From Symsagittifera roscoffensis (lineage: Eukaryota; Xenacoelomorpha; Acoela; Convolutidae), in assembly GCF_963678635.1 (NCBI RefSeq), contig NW_026971270.1, positions 1 through 39,875 of the forward strand: DNA of 39,875 bases, written 5' to 3'. Positions 31,156 through 39,875 of this stretch are shown here, in pieces. Both the position numbers and the translations under genes were made by a program. The notes beneath the pieces are model-generated. The model worked only from the letters and a program-made list of their open reading frames with translations, was not told the DNA's origin and did no database searches. Every line of letters begins with the position of its first letter. Positions within the stretch are counted from its first letter, which is position 1.

Positions 31156-31879
31156 TCGAAACCCGTGATGTTTTATACAGAACTATTTTTCAGAATTTAT
31201 ATATGCTTCGGCGGTTATCTAACGGTTGGTCACTTAGTGGAGGGGGAGAGGGGAGAGTGTACGGTTGATCCTAGAATCTAAATCACGTACTAATAAGTAT
31301 AGTAATAGATGATCTGGAATCCTGCTCTGGCATCAAGATACCTCAATTGAAATAGTGGGGTACCCGTGATCACAGACATATGATGCATCGAAGCACTTAA
31401 GTTTTTCGTTCCACGGTCAAGATTTCCAGCTGTATTTCGATTTCCCCGTTTGAGCTTATGCTTCTGTTGAGATTTGGAAATCAACCCACGAAATTATCTA
31501 TATAATTGGATAACCTTACTTTGTAAGAAAGTTTCGGGCGTTTTTTTAGAAAAAATGTTAATGAAAAAGTTCAAATTCAGAAAAAAAAAGTCACAGGGAC
31601 AGCGGTATTTGCGATATTTTTTTTTATTGGAATATTATTTTTGGCCCTGCAAGAAAAAAAGAGACTGCGCTACCCTTTTTGAAATGAAATTTTCTTTTTT
31701 TTTCGGAAAAGCAATCATTTATCGATCAAAAATCTTTGTCCTGAAAGAATCGTTTAAGTTTGTGTTTAAAGGGATGAAACGATTAAAAAAGCCAATGGCC
31801 CTGTCTTTCGCTCCTGTTTTTATCTTTAAAACTCTGCAATAAATGGTATAAGCAGATTGTTTTTAGGCAAAATACTTTT
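31156..31879. other. No gene seen
   Basis: The 122-codon plus-strand frame at 31,474-31,842 is Lys/Phe-rich, follows the local A/T composition and shows no motif. It is not called. Confidence 0.5.
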
Positions 31880-32400
31880 CGGCCAAATATCACGCTTACG
31901 TGTAGCGCGAAGATAGTGAGGAAAATATATGCTTGGGGTCGTTTTTATTCAATTCAGACCAATTTGACAAAAAATTGACATCAAATGGGAACAAGACTAC
32001 TCGTATCCAAGCGAAGCCCTGATTGTTCCGACTGCCTCTAAAGTATATGGATATGGAGTAGTGTTTGCTTTAACGAACTTAAAAAACTTCAGTTTTTACA
32101 AAAATAATAATTGGACCAAATAATATGCCTCAATTCAATTTGGAACGATTTCGAAGACAGATTAAATATCCACTGACGCGGTAATAAAACTAAATATATC
32201 GCGCGTTAATTGTCCCAAATTGGCAACAGTTAAACCCCCAAAATTTAGCAAAAAACAATCACAGGAGAAATATCTTTTTGATTTTGAGCTCACGACAACA
32301 ATGCCTTTCAAACGTTTTTAGAAAAATCCGTCAAAAATTTCAAGAAATTTGTTTTGAAAAAAAAACCATGCCGAGCACAAACACTGATACTGAATCCTAA
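31880..32400 (-). repeat. Dispersed repeat C, inverted copy
   Basis: Reverse complement of 1,315-2,090 without the family B insertion. The shared blocks include the CGCG-rich TATATCGCGCGTTAATTGTC, AAATTTTTGACGGATTTTTC (read on the minus strand), CGAAGCCCTGATTGTTCCGACTGCC and the CCGAGCACAAA end. It gives the uninterrupted structure of the repeat. Confidence 0.75.
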
Positions 32401-32635
32401 AGTTTCCGAGTGTGCGTGCTTGAACTAGCCTAAGTGCGGTTGAGGACTGTTTGTTTTTATAAATCATAATTTCAGTTCGCGATTTTTTATGCGTGGCGAT
32501 TTATGCCGCTTTTATCGTGACCAATTGAATTGAGACACACCAATTTGTCATGTCAATTCTAAGAACGACTCAAATTTCTCCATTTGATATTTAAAATATT
32601 TGCAGATTAAAATTTATAATTTCTCACGAGCAAAG

Positions 32636-32700
32636 TTTAGGGGCAATCAGAACGTTCAGGGTTTCGCCATCATACACAAGCAACCTCGTTAGTGCGGGAG
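32636..32700 (+). repeat. Partial repeat C end
   Basis: GGGGCAATCAGAACGTTCAGGGTTTCGCCATCATAC resembles the GGCAGTCGGAGCATTCAGGGCTTCGCCCTGATAC end of repeat C in direct orientation. It is a short, diverged fragment. Confidence 0.45.
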
Positions 32701-32974
32701 TACTTTGCATGTTTTTACTCATACTTTACGCGACATACGTAAATGTGTGCGATGCAGCTGCGTTTCGTGTATCAGTTTTTGGAGATATCGGTTTTACCTT
32801 TCTGTATTATAATTGTTTTTAGCTACTCTTCCGGAAACAATAGCGAGATCGTTTGGTCGCCCGCTCGACACTGTTTAGGTTGAATTTGAGAAACTGGTAA
32901 GAACGAGATGTAGATCCATCTGGACATGACATGGTGCAAAAAATGTTGCGCGCAAAAAACTGTGTGGAGCTACG

Positions 32975-33345
32975 TATACAGGGAAGTTTTCCGCAAGCTG
33001 TTCTTTTGATTGATTTCAAAATCTCAAATTTGGGAAGGTAGTTTCCGATAAAAGTAAAAAAAAATCAAAAAAAGGCCAAAAATTAAACATTCGACTTTTC
33101 CTAGGGCCATTATTTTAATTGTATAGAATTTTAGGCATCGCCACGTCGGCAAGCAAGCTTCCCACAACCATTTTTTCGACTGAAATCAGAATCTCAGATT
33201 TGAGAGGGTAGATCCCAAGATAAGTCAAAAAACTTTTTGCGTTAAACAACTTTGGTGTATACTCTTATGCAGGGGAGCTTCCCACAACCAGTTATATCCC
33301 CTGAATTGAAACTCTCAGATTTTATTGGTTAGTTTTTCTGGAAAA
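32975..33345 (+). repeat. Three diverged direct repeats
   Basis: The pattern AGCTTCCCACAACCA, a short spacer, then (T/A)TCTCAGATTTGAGAGGGTAG and GATAAGTCAAAAAA occurs at about 32,980, 33,160 and 33,274 with decreasing similarity. Unit spacing is irregular (about 180 and 114 bp). No coding sense was found. Confidence 0.6.
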
Positions 33346-33410
33346 AAAATGAAAAATATGGGATCAAAAAAATTTGGGATTTTTTCGATGGCTGTTTTCG
33401 ATACCCCCTG

Positions 33411-33573
33411 CTAAAAAATGTTCATGCCTATGATTGGTGTCTCGAGAGAGGTGGCTGGCATCATTTCACTGGAAAGTATCAGATTCACACAGAGTGCCAG
33501 GAACACAGTGATGGCCAGACCTATCTTTTCCCCACTTTCCGGCGGCAGCATGAATGTCAAAGATGCCAGAAGA
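33411..33573 (-). CDS. nAChR-like channel exon: end of M1 through M2
   Basis: Acceptor TTTGTTTTAG (minus strand) is followed by T-CTT-CTG. The phase matches the donor of the exon at 35,319, and the junction reads I-S-L-L-A-S-L-T-F. The 53 codons cover the end of M1, the M1-M2 loop PPESGEK and the pore helix M2, LAITVFLALCVNLILSSEMM, then PATSLETPIIG. Pore positions typical of cation-selective nicotinic receptors are present: Glu at -1', Leu at 9', Glu at 20'. The frame runs into TAG at 33,411-33,413, three codons after the conserved IIGM, and I see no canonical GT donor before it. GGTATCG just beyond the stop would be a donor if the six-base T run differed by one. The exon is truncated, mis-assembled, or uses a non-canonical donor. 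Confidence 0.85.
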
Positions 33574-35318
33574 CTAAAACAAAATAAACTAGTCGGTTTA
33601 GATTTTTTTCCAAAGTAAAACTACGGTTTTAAGAAAACTTTGCAAAACAATTAGTTCTATCCAATTACATATAAATGGGGATAAAATTTTCAAAATTTCT
33701 AAAGCCTTATTTTGAGAGTTACAATATAAAAATCCCAGAAAATATTAAAGCTTCAAGCATAATACACAAAGAAATTAAGATATTTTAAACCATGCAAATG
33801 TCCAACAGTGCAAACATCCCAAAATTTATTTTCAATTTTTGTTATGATAAAGCGTATTTTAAAAATTAGTGAAACAATCAATCAGCCCTTAATTTATTTA
33901 GAAAACATTTACATTTTAACAAACTGCTTCCAATAATTTTGTTTTCTCGATACAAAACCGTACTTACATAAAAATTAACTCAAGAAGATTTCAAAATTAA
34001 ACGGATTTTTTGACCAAACATAGATAGCCGGTTGCCATGCAAGTACTTTAAAATCTTCCAAATAAATTGACTTCAGAAAAAAAAAATTATATGGAGACAA
34101 TTTGCTGAAAGAAAAAAAATATTTTGTAATATTTGGCACAATTTGTTGCCTAACTTTGCTGTTGTTCTTTTTTCTAGAAAATACAATTTATTCACTTACA
34201 ATACAGAAAAAATGGGTATTTATTGTGTAAAAAAAGCGGTAATACATAGCTTTTAACTTTTGATATAATTAACATTGAGAAGTGAACCTTGCTTTTCATT
34301 TCCAGTTGACTAATTCAGCCTGAAAATTGAAAGCATTTAAGTCAGTTTTTCTTGGCAATTTTTTTTTTGAATTTTAAGAATCAGAATCACCACCAGTAGG
34401 GCCCACAAAGGAAACAATTTTCACGGGTTATCCTTGTGCTAGTCAAACAGACTGGAAATTAATTCATTTTAATAAATGGAATTGAATCATTTGTTACTTT
34501 CCACTTTTCGAGAGCGGTCAAAACAATAAACAAGTTTTCAAATTGACATAGACAGCCATGAAAACAAACCATTTCTAGTGAAAGTTCTTTCGAGTTTTAA
34601 CAATGGGTGGTCATTGAAAAATTGTATAAACCTCATTGCCCTTTTAGGTTAAATAAACTAGCCTAATTTTAAAAACTTGGTCAACATAAGTATTTGTTTC
34701 AGATTCCTTTCAAAAACGTCAGTAATCCCGAACACGTTTGTTGTATAATAATCAAAAAAAATTGGCGAATACTAATTTTCTGTTTGCTTTTCTTGTTTCA
34801 AACTTTTAATTACATGTTTGGATTGAGGTCAGAAAAGTGTCAATCCGCTCAAATTTCCAAGTTGTTGTGCGGTTTTCTGTGAAAGCAAGATAATTTTTCA
34901 AAATTTTGACAAAAGCAAGATAAAAATAACTTTTTCATTCTATGAGGGAAAGGATTAACATACGAGTTGTTCAGCTCTTTTCGGAGAAACGCTGTTGTGT
35001 CGGTATGATTAATAATAACATGCTTTTCTGGTTGGTTTTTTCTACTGGCTACGAATATCTCACTTTCTCAGGCAAATGAACACCGTCCTTTGCCAAGCGG
35101 AGAATTGTTTTTTTAAGACCATTTATCCACGGGGGAAAGGACCAACACAAGAGCTGTACAGCTCATCACGGCAAACCGCTGTTGTGCCCCTGTTTAGGAA
35201 CTACATGCTTTTTTTTGTTTATTTTTCTGGGCTGGGTAATAATGCTTCATCCTCAAGGAAAACGCTGAACTACGCGGAAGAAATACTCAGAAGAAATTTC
35301 ACCACCTATCCTCGTTAC
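33574..35318 (-). other. Intron between the M1-M2 and pre-M1 exons
   Basis: A 1.75-kb intron with donor GTAACG (minus, ending at 35,318) and a TTTTAG acceptor. It contains a diverged tandem duplication at about 34,936-35,275. The plus-strand frames inside (34,694-34,882; 35,076-35,357) show no family signature. Confidence 0.7.
34936..35275 (+). repeat. Diverged tandem duplication, period ~186 bp
   Basis: GGGAAAGGATTAACATACGAGTTGTTCAGCTC and AACGCTGTTGTG at 34,945-35,000 match GGGAAAGGACCAACACAAGAGCTGTACAGCTC and ACCGCTGTTGTG at 35,132-35,188. The pair ACATGCTTTTCTGGTTGGTTTTTTCT and ACATGCTTTTTTTTGTTTATTTTTCT follows in both. Confidence 0.75.
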
Positions 35319-35472
35319 CTGATCATGGCAGTTGGTGTGACTAGATTTTTCTCATAGAAGAGAGGTCTTCTAGCGAGGTGCATTTCTATGAAGACATCTG
35401 TGTAGGCGGCATCGGAATACACGACCCTGTTGTTCACCGATGGCGTTTCCCCCAACATTAATCGTGAAGTAC
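35319..35472 (-). CDS. nAChR-like channel exon: pre-M1 and start of M1, one base too long
   Basis: Acceptor TTTCTCTTTTCAG and donor GTAACG are clear. The 3' part reads VYSDAAYTDVFIEMHLARRP then LFYEKNLVTPTAMIS, matching the end of the ligand-binding domain, the RRPLFY boundary and the first half of M1 of nicotinic receptors. The paired Cys of alpha subunits is absent (SDA there), suggesting a non-alpha or unconventional subunit. Neighbouring splice phases require 153 bp but the exon has 154. The frame entering from 38,829 reads YFTINVG and the frame leaving reads ETPSVNNR; they meet at a run of five G (35,449-35,453, C on the plus strand). A one-base insertion there, in the genome or in the assembly, explains both. 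Confidence 0.83.
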
Positions 35473-36169
35473 CTGAAAAGAGAAACATCTATATCTATGC
35501 TCACAAAACTAGTAGATATAACTTCAATAAAACAATTTATCATAATACTGAAAAAAAATTAAACATAAAAAGGAGCAAACTGTGTAACAAAGAAAAAACG
35601 CATTTTTCAAGAAACTGGAAAGCTTAGATTATGTATTCCAAACTAATAATTTTTAATTTTTCTAAGCTCCAATGCTGGGATGGTTTTATTACCTGATTCG
35701 GTACCTTACTGCATATCAAGCAGCAAAATCAAAATAATTAATAACTAAATTTCTAGTGCCTTCCAGCATGCAAAATAAGGTATATCTTCTACTAATGATG
35801 ATTTTTTCGTAGAATGGGCATCTCCGAAGACCATCTCTGTTTTTTTTTCGCACCGCCACTTCTGTTTTCTTATTTTTAGTACCTTTTCTTTGCCGCAGTG
35901 CTCATATTCCAACCTATAATCCATCCTATTTTACTTGAAAACATGTATCAAGAGAATACTAAGAGTATAAAAAATCGAAAATAACTATCATTAAATCAAA
36001 TACCAACAAATAACAAAAAAACTGCGATCCACCAAAATAACTCAAAAAAGGCACTTTTTTATGTTTACCAACGGTAGTCCAATCTGTTAGATAATTATAA
36101 TTCAGTCGCTAAAGCTTGATACACTTTTTTATAGCATTGAGTTCTTATTTTGTAGAAACCACCCGGAGT

Positions 36170-36488
36170 GGTTTTTAGCAGACCGGTTTTTCAGCAAAAA
36201 GTGAAATTAAGGTCTTTTAGCAAACTTTGAGTGACAACTTTGTGGAGGCAGCAAAAAATGACGCAAAATTGATTGACTGAAGTAAAATGGCGCGTTATCC
36301 GGGGTTGAGCTTTCCTGATTAAGACAATTATCTCACGGTTTAACAAATATCTCTAAGCAAAACCACTTAGTCAACTTACTTAGGAAATGTACTTGCCAGT
36401 TCCTCGTTTGAAGTTAGCGTTCTGACTGTTAAATTGTTTTAAGTCTGCTAAAAAAATCGGTCTGCTGAAAAACAGGTCTGCTAAAACC
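36170..36488. mobile_element. Inverted-repeat element with AGCAGACC termini
   Basis: The left end GGTTTTTAGCAGACCGGTTT (then TTCAGCA) is complementary to the right end GGTCTGCTGAAAAACAGGTC (then TGCTAAAACC). The interior is not palindromic and holds no coding signature. A target duplication could not be defined. A non-autonomous DNA element is likely. Confidence 0.6.
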
Positions 36489-36593
36489 CTGGCCCCAGAT
36501 ACCACACTCACTGGGATATGACTGTGATGATTACATAGCGGTTTTTGGACAACAGCGTATTTAAACTCGTCATTAAGCAGACAGATACTGTTT

Positions 36594-36686
36594 TTAACCA
36601 ATCAGTATCGAGACAAGGAAAATATCAATTATTGATAGATATCTATTCAGTAAGTTTGCTTTCTTATCTCAATTCTGATTGGTTAA
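36594..36686. repeat. 93-bp element with TTAACCAATCAG inverted ends
   Basis: TTAACCAATCAGTATCGAGAC at the left faces TCTCAATTCTGATTGGTTAA at the right: twelve perfect terminal base pairs, then an imperfect continuation of the arms. The A/T centre contains ATTGATAGATATC. It may be a very small MITE. Confidence 0.6.
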
Positions 36687-38828
36687 TAAAATATTTGTCT
36701 GATTACTGACTAGAATAAATAGGCAGTTGTCTAAATCCAGACCGCACTTTGACTCCGATATGACGAGAATAGATCACAATTCGTTGTTTGCTGTAATTGT
36801 TTTGAAATAGAACTTGAGTTGCTCCAACTGTGGCTCAGTATTTCTGATTCAGCTTTGACTAAACTTTTGATTCAATTAAGTTTATGGGATTTAAATTAAA
36901 ATTGTTTTTGGGTCAAATTTGCTTTTGAGGCCACAAAAGAAAAAATATAGCTTTAGAGCTTTGTGTAAAGCATATTAAGCTGATGATAAATCTAGATTAC
37001 AGCAGCTATTTGTATAAGTATCCTCATTCATTCCAAAATTAATGAAAAAATGATTAATTTTATCTCAAAAATTGAAGAATTTCTGCGCAACTTAGCGGAA
37101 TTGGCGGTGACTTGAATAAACAAACAGCTTATTTCAATAATTCTTAAAATGTTTCTTGCCTAAGGAGTTTGGCAAATTGTTACGATCATGAGATTTTCTA
37201 AAAATTTGATTGCAATTAACAAAAAATTGACAAACTTTGAAAGTAATAGTAAAGCTAGAAGAATTAAACTAAGCATTCAATGATTTGGCAACCAAAGTTT
37301 TCGGATAGTGCAAAAAGAGGAAGACAGATCAATCAAAGATGGATGCTCTTAACTTTAAAAGAATTGATATCAATTTTTAGGATTCGAACATAAAAAGTTT
37401 TTTGATTCCTTTCAATAGTTAGATTTGTAACTCAGCAAAAAAAAAATTTTGGTCACTGATAAAAGTTAAACCAACATTTTGATTAGAGAACAATTGGTCA
37501 CAGCTTGATTAGTAACATTTTTTTAAAATAAAAATGGACAAGCATTTGAAGATTTTAATGAAAATGGCGACACTTTAAATGTTTGTTTGACACATACTTT
37601 TAAGAATCAGAGTAACAAACTTTTAGAACTGTTGAAAATTCTACTTACATTGATGAGTCCTCAAAGATAAAACAATCATTGTGAACATTATTGAAACAAG
37701 GAAACACCCAAAATCAGTTCTTGATCAAAATCATTACAAAAATGAAATTCGAGAAAAAAGTCTTTATTTTTGCAGTTGAAAACAGCAGAAACTCAAAATT
37801 TAACCAATCATGTTAATGAAACTTTTAATTTTTAGCGAAAAACGTGATAGATTAGACAACTTGATTGTACAGTTTAATGTTCCTCTACTAATAATGAATG
37901 ATTTTTTACAGGAGAAAGAAGGGTACGTAAGTAGGAATAATAAGCCAGAGGGGGAGTTCTGCGAACACTCATGGGCGTCAAATAGACTAATGCAGAGCGC
38001 ATGAAATTGAGAAACTTCAAAAACAAAGTAAATTTATTATGTTGGTGAAAACTTTCCAATCAGAAATTATTGGAAAAACTTTTCTGCTAGTGTGGCAACT
38101 AAATACTTTGTGGTTAGCTCCAAACTTCGGACAAGGATATTAAGAGAAGTAAAATTTTGATTAAAAATCCGGATAATTGATTCGATTTGATTTCATTCTT
38201 TAGTGAAATTATTTCTCAAATAATTTTTGTTCATATATGAACTTGACTCTTATATTATAATATAAGACGTTAAAAGTGGCTTTTTCTCCATTTTTGTAGA
38301 AGCTGCTTTGCTACTATTTTTTCTCCTATCTTTTGATAAAAAAATTGATTTTGCTTTTAGGTTTTTGAAATAAAATAAGATTAGGATCTAGAATTTTCTC
38401 GGAAAGAGCATGTTTTTCAAAAATGGCGTAAAATTTTATGGATCCTTGATTTAGCTCAAGCAAGCTGGTTTTTCGAGCTTCCAAATGGAACAAAAGACAC
38501 CCTCGTTTGCAAAACAGTTTTACGCCCTAGGAGATTTTTTATGCCAAAATGAGCAATAAAGAGGGCCATAATGATCAACTAATCACCAATTTGTGTCCTA
38601 TATGGGAAAAATGCCTCCGCTCTCAAACTTAAAAATTATTGGCGCCCAAAATTTCTCTAGAAAATTTTGAGATTTAGCCAGTCGGCAAAAAAATATAATT
38701 AGGAGGTAATTGAGGTAAATCTCTGTGGAAAGGGGAAGGGGTAACCTCCCCACCTTAATTGCCCTAAATGTAACACCATGAAAATAGCAAATCATTGTAC
38801 GGTGTCTAAAAAATGAACAGTGAATTAC

Positions 38829-38933
38829 GCTGTGTCGAGGTGTCCACGATTATTTTGTATGGTAATTTCGTTTGCCGTGTTGATCCATGAGCCGAACTTC
38901 AAAGTGCACACCTGAGCTTCATAAGGGAAGTGC
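38829..38933 (-). CDS. nAChR-like channel exon: Cys-loop end and FGSW
   Basis: Acceptor ATAGTTCAG precedes G-CAC-TTC; the exon encodes HFPYEAQVCTLKFGSW and then INTANEITIQNNRGHLDTA. FPYEAQVC is the second half of the Cys-loop (usual form FPFDxQxC), and FGSW is a hallmark of nicotinic receptor subunits. The donor is GC followed by GTAATT, leaving two bases. With 105 bp (1+34 codons+2) it joins the 35,319 exon in phase. Reading through the donor gives TAA at once, supporting the splice. The acceptor has almost no pyrimidine tract; repeat D begins 4-10 bases upstream. Earlier exons (signal peptide, loops A-E, first Cys) are not seen between here and the window edge. Confidence 0.87.
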
Positions 38934-38937
38934 CTGA

Positions 38938-39756
38938 ACTATTTCAACTTTGTAGGCATTTGAACATATTCCTACTTCAACAATTTTGTGAATTTTATTT
39001 TTAAAAATCGATATATCATTGTGAACACACAACAAAAATTGGCTGAACACATGTATAGTTCAACAAAATTAGCCAGTAATAATATTTCTGAATAAAAACC
39101 GAAACTAGCCCTAAAATAGTTCAAGTTTAGGTGACGATAGTTAAAAAAAAGTTTTCTAAATACAAGAAAAGTTTTTGCTAAAAACTGACTTCAAAAAAGT
39201 ATACGAAATAACTACCCAGAAATGATCTATATGCATGTTAGCACGCGCTAACAGACATTGCGAACAAAAAATGATATGTCCCCCGCTAAAAGGCAATTTT
39301 CAAGCAATTTTTTATCTACAAACTTTGTTTGGTTGAAGCAGACACATCAGCAAGAAATTACAAAAAATATATAATCTACTTGCAAGCAACTTATCCACTC
39401 CCCATTTTGTTTTTTATATCAATGATGTAACAAGACTTTATTGGTTTCAGCTTTTTCTTAAAAGCAAACTCATGGCCTAACCGGTGTCAGAATTTTTTTC
39501 AAATTAAATAACTTTTTCTGTTAATGGAATTGGCCTGGAAACTAATTGGGACGAAATTAACATCCTCCCCAGCTAAAAAAATACTTGGAGAGGTTTTAAC
39601 ACGGGCGCTTTACAGTGCCAAAGTACAGCAGTATTGAAATATAAGTCAAACATATATAATTTGAAAATAGGTTCAACAGTGCGATCAATTGATGATAACT
39701 GAAGTTTTTGAATTCCTTTAATGAATTTTTGGTTCTTTTGCATGAATAGTGATTTA
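38938..39756. repeat. Repeat D, copy 2, abutting a channel exon
   Basis: Nearly identical to 4,533-5,354 in the same orientation, 34.4 kb away. Its left edge lies 4-10 bp from the channel exon (the first bases, ACTATTTCAAC against ACTATCTCAAC, blur the border). It therefore provides most of the branch-point and acceptor region of that intron on the minus strand. Confidence 0.9.
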
Positions 39757-39875
39757 ATGTCATGCAAAACTGAGAGAAAACTTTGACAATTGCTGAGTTA
39801 CTCATTGAATAAGCAAAACTATGAAGCTGCGCGTGGGGAGTTTTTGTTAGATCAACATTCAGCATTTTTGTGATG
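39757..39875. other. Window edge, no feature
   Basis: The two repeat D copies diverge here and no exon is recognisable on either strand. Confidence 0.5.

Larger units (their letters stand above)
35473..38828 (-). other. 3.4-kb intron of the channel gene
   Basis: Lies between donor GTAATT (minus, ending at 38,828) and the acceptor at 35,473. It contains two inverted-repeat elements (36,170-36,488 and 36,594-36,686). No additional exon was found, and receptor spacing between FGSW and RRPLFY (about 50 residues) is satisfied without one. Confidence 0.65.

Noticed and set aside
31474-31842. 122-codon plus-strand frame
   Set aside because: Lys/Phe-rich translation of A/T-rich sequence, without motif, splice context or repeat homology.
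33418-33618. 66-codon plus-strand frame
   Set aside because: It is the antisense of the M1-M2 channel exon, whose protein is recognisable on the minus strand.
35076-35357. 93-codon plus-strand frame
   Set aside because: It overlaps the end of the minus-strand channel exon and a diverged tandem duplication. No family signature.
37874-38059. Minus-strand stretch with LFDAHEC that looked like a Cys-loop
   Set aside because: The spacing between the cysteines is too short and the Pro is missing. The true Cys-loop end was found at 38,829-38,933.

Overview
This is a low-G+C metazoan genomic window, not a bacterial or viral one. The evidence is one spliced RING/B-box (TRIM-type) gene, three exons of a nicotinic-acetylcholine-receptor-like (Cys-loop) channel gene on the minus strand, kilobase introns ending in TTTCAG/TTTTAG-type acceptors, remnants of two Ty3/gypsy-like retrotransposons, several families of small inverted-repeat elements, and a 6-kb satellite array. 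I cannot name the phylum from the sequence. No tRNA, rRNA or CRISPR array was seen.

Layout. 1-5.9 kb is gene-free and packed with nested non-autonomous DNA transposons (families A and B, termini starting GGCTCTTTT, 8-bp target duplications) and repeat families C and D. 5.9-9.6 kb (minus) is a decayed gag-protease locus: acidic N-terminus, coiled coil, capsid-like region, two zinc knuckles and a retropepsin LDTGA site, broken by frameshifts and stops, with no reverse transcriptase. 9.6-12.4 kb holds CCGCTCAAA-rich repeats, a 68-bp tandem duplication, another family A element and one hAT-like terminus. 12.46-18.5 kb is a tandem array of about 37 units of 145 or 170 bp with higher-order structure, fading out by 19.05 kb.

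19.6-27.8 kb (plus) is the TRIM-like gene. A RING exon (19,707-19,992) splices across a 6.2-kb intron to a B-box/coiled-coil/C-terminal exon (26,207-27,822), and the junction is in phase. The intron contains a 668-bp end-to-end foldback element flanked by TA and a 1.2-1.3 kb tandem duplication that carries a dead second copy of the B-box exon.

28.6-29.9 kb (plus) is a second gag remnant with a possible tRNA-Ser primer site. 30.1-31.2 kb is a TCGAC-rich repeat, and 31.9-32.4 kb an inverted copy of family C. 33.4-38.9 kb (minus) holds the channel exons: Cys-loop/FGSW, pre-M1 into M1, and M1-M2. The middle exon is one base too long (154 instead of 153 bp) and the M2 exon runs into a stop, so the locus is either a decaying gene or carries homopolymer errors. 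Next to its first visible exon lies repeat D, an ~815-bp sequence almost identical to the one at 4.5 kb.

I did not find a convincing new biological system. The items most worth a second look are the intronic foldback and dead B-box exon in the TRIM-like gene, the channel locus with its apparent single-base lesion and repeat-abutted splice acceptor, and the higher-order structure of the satellite.
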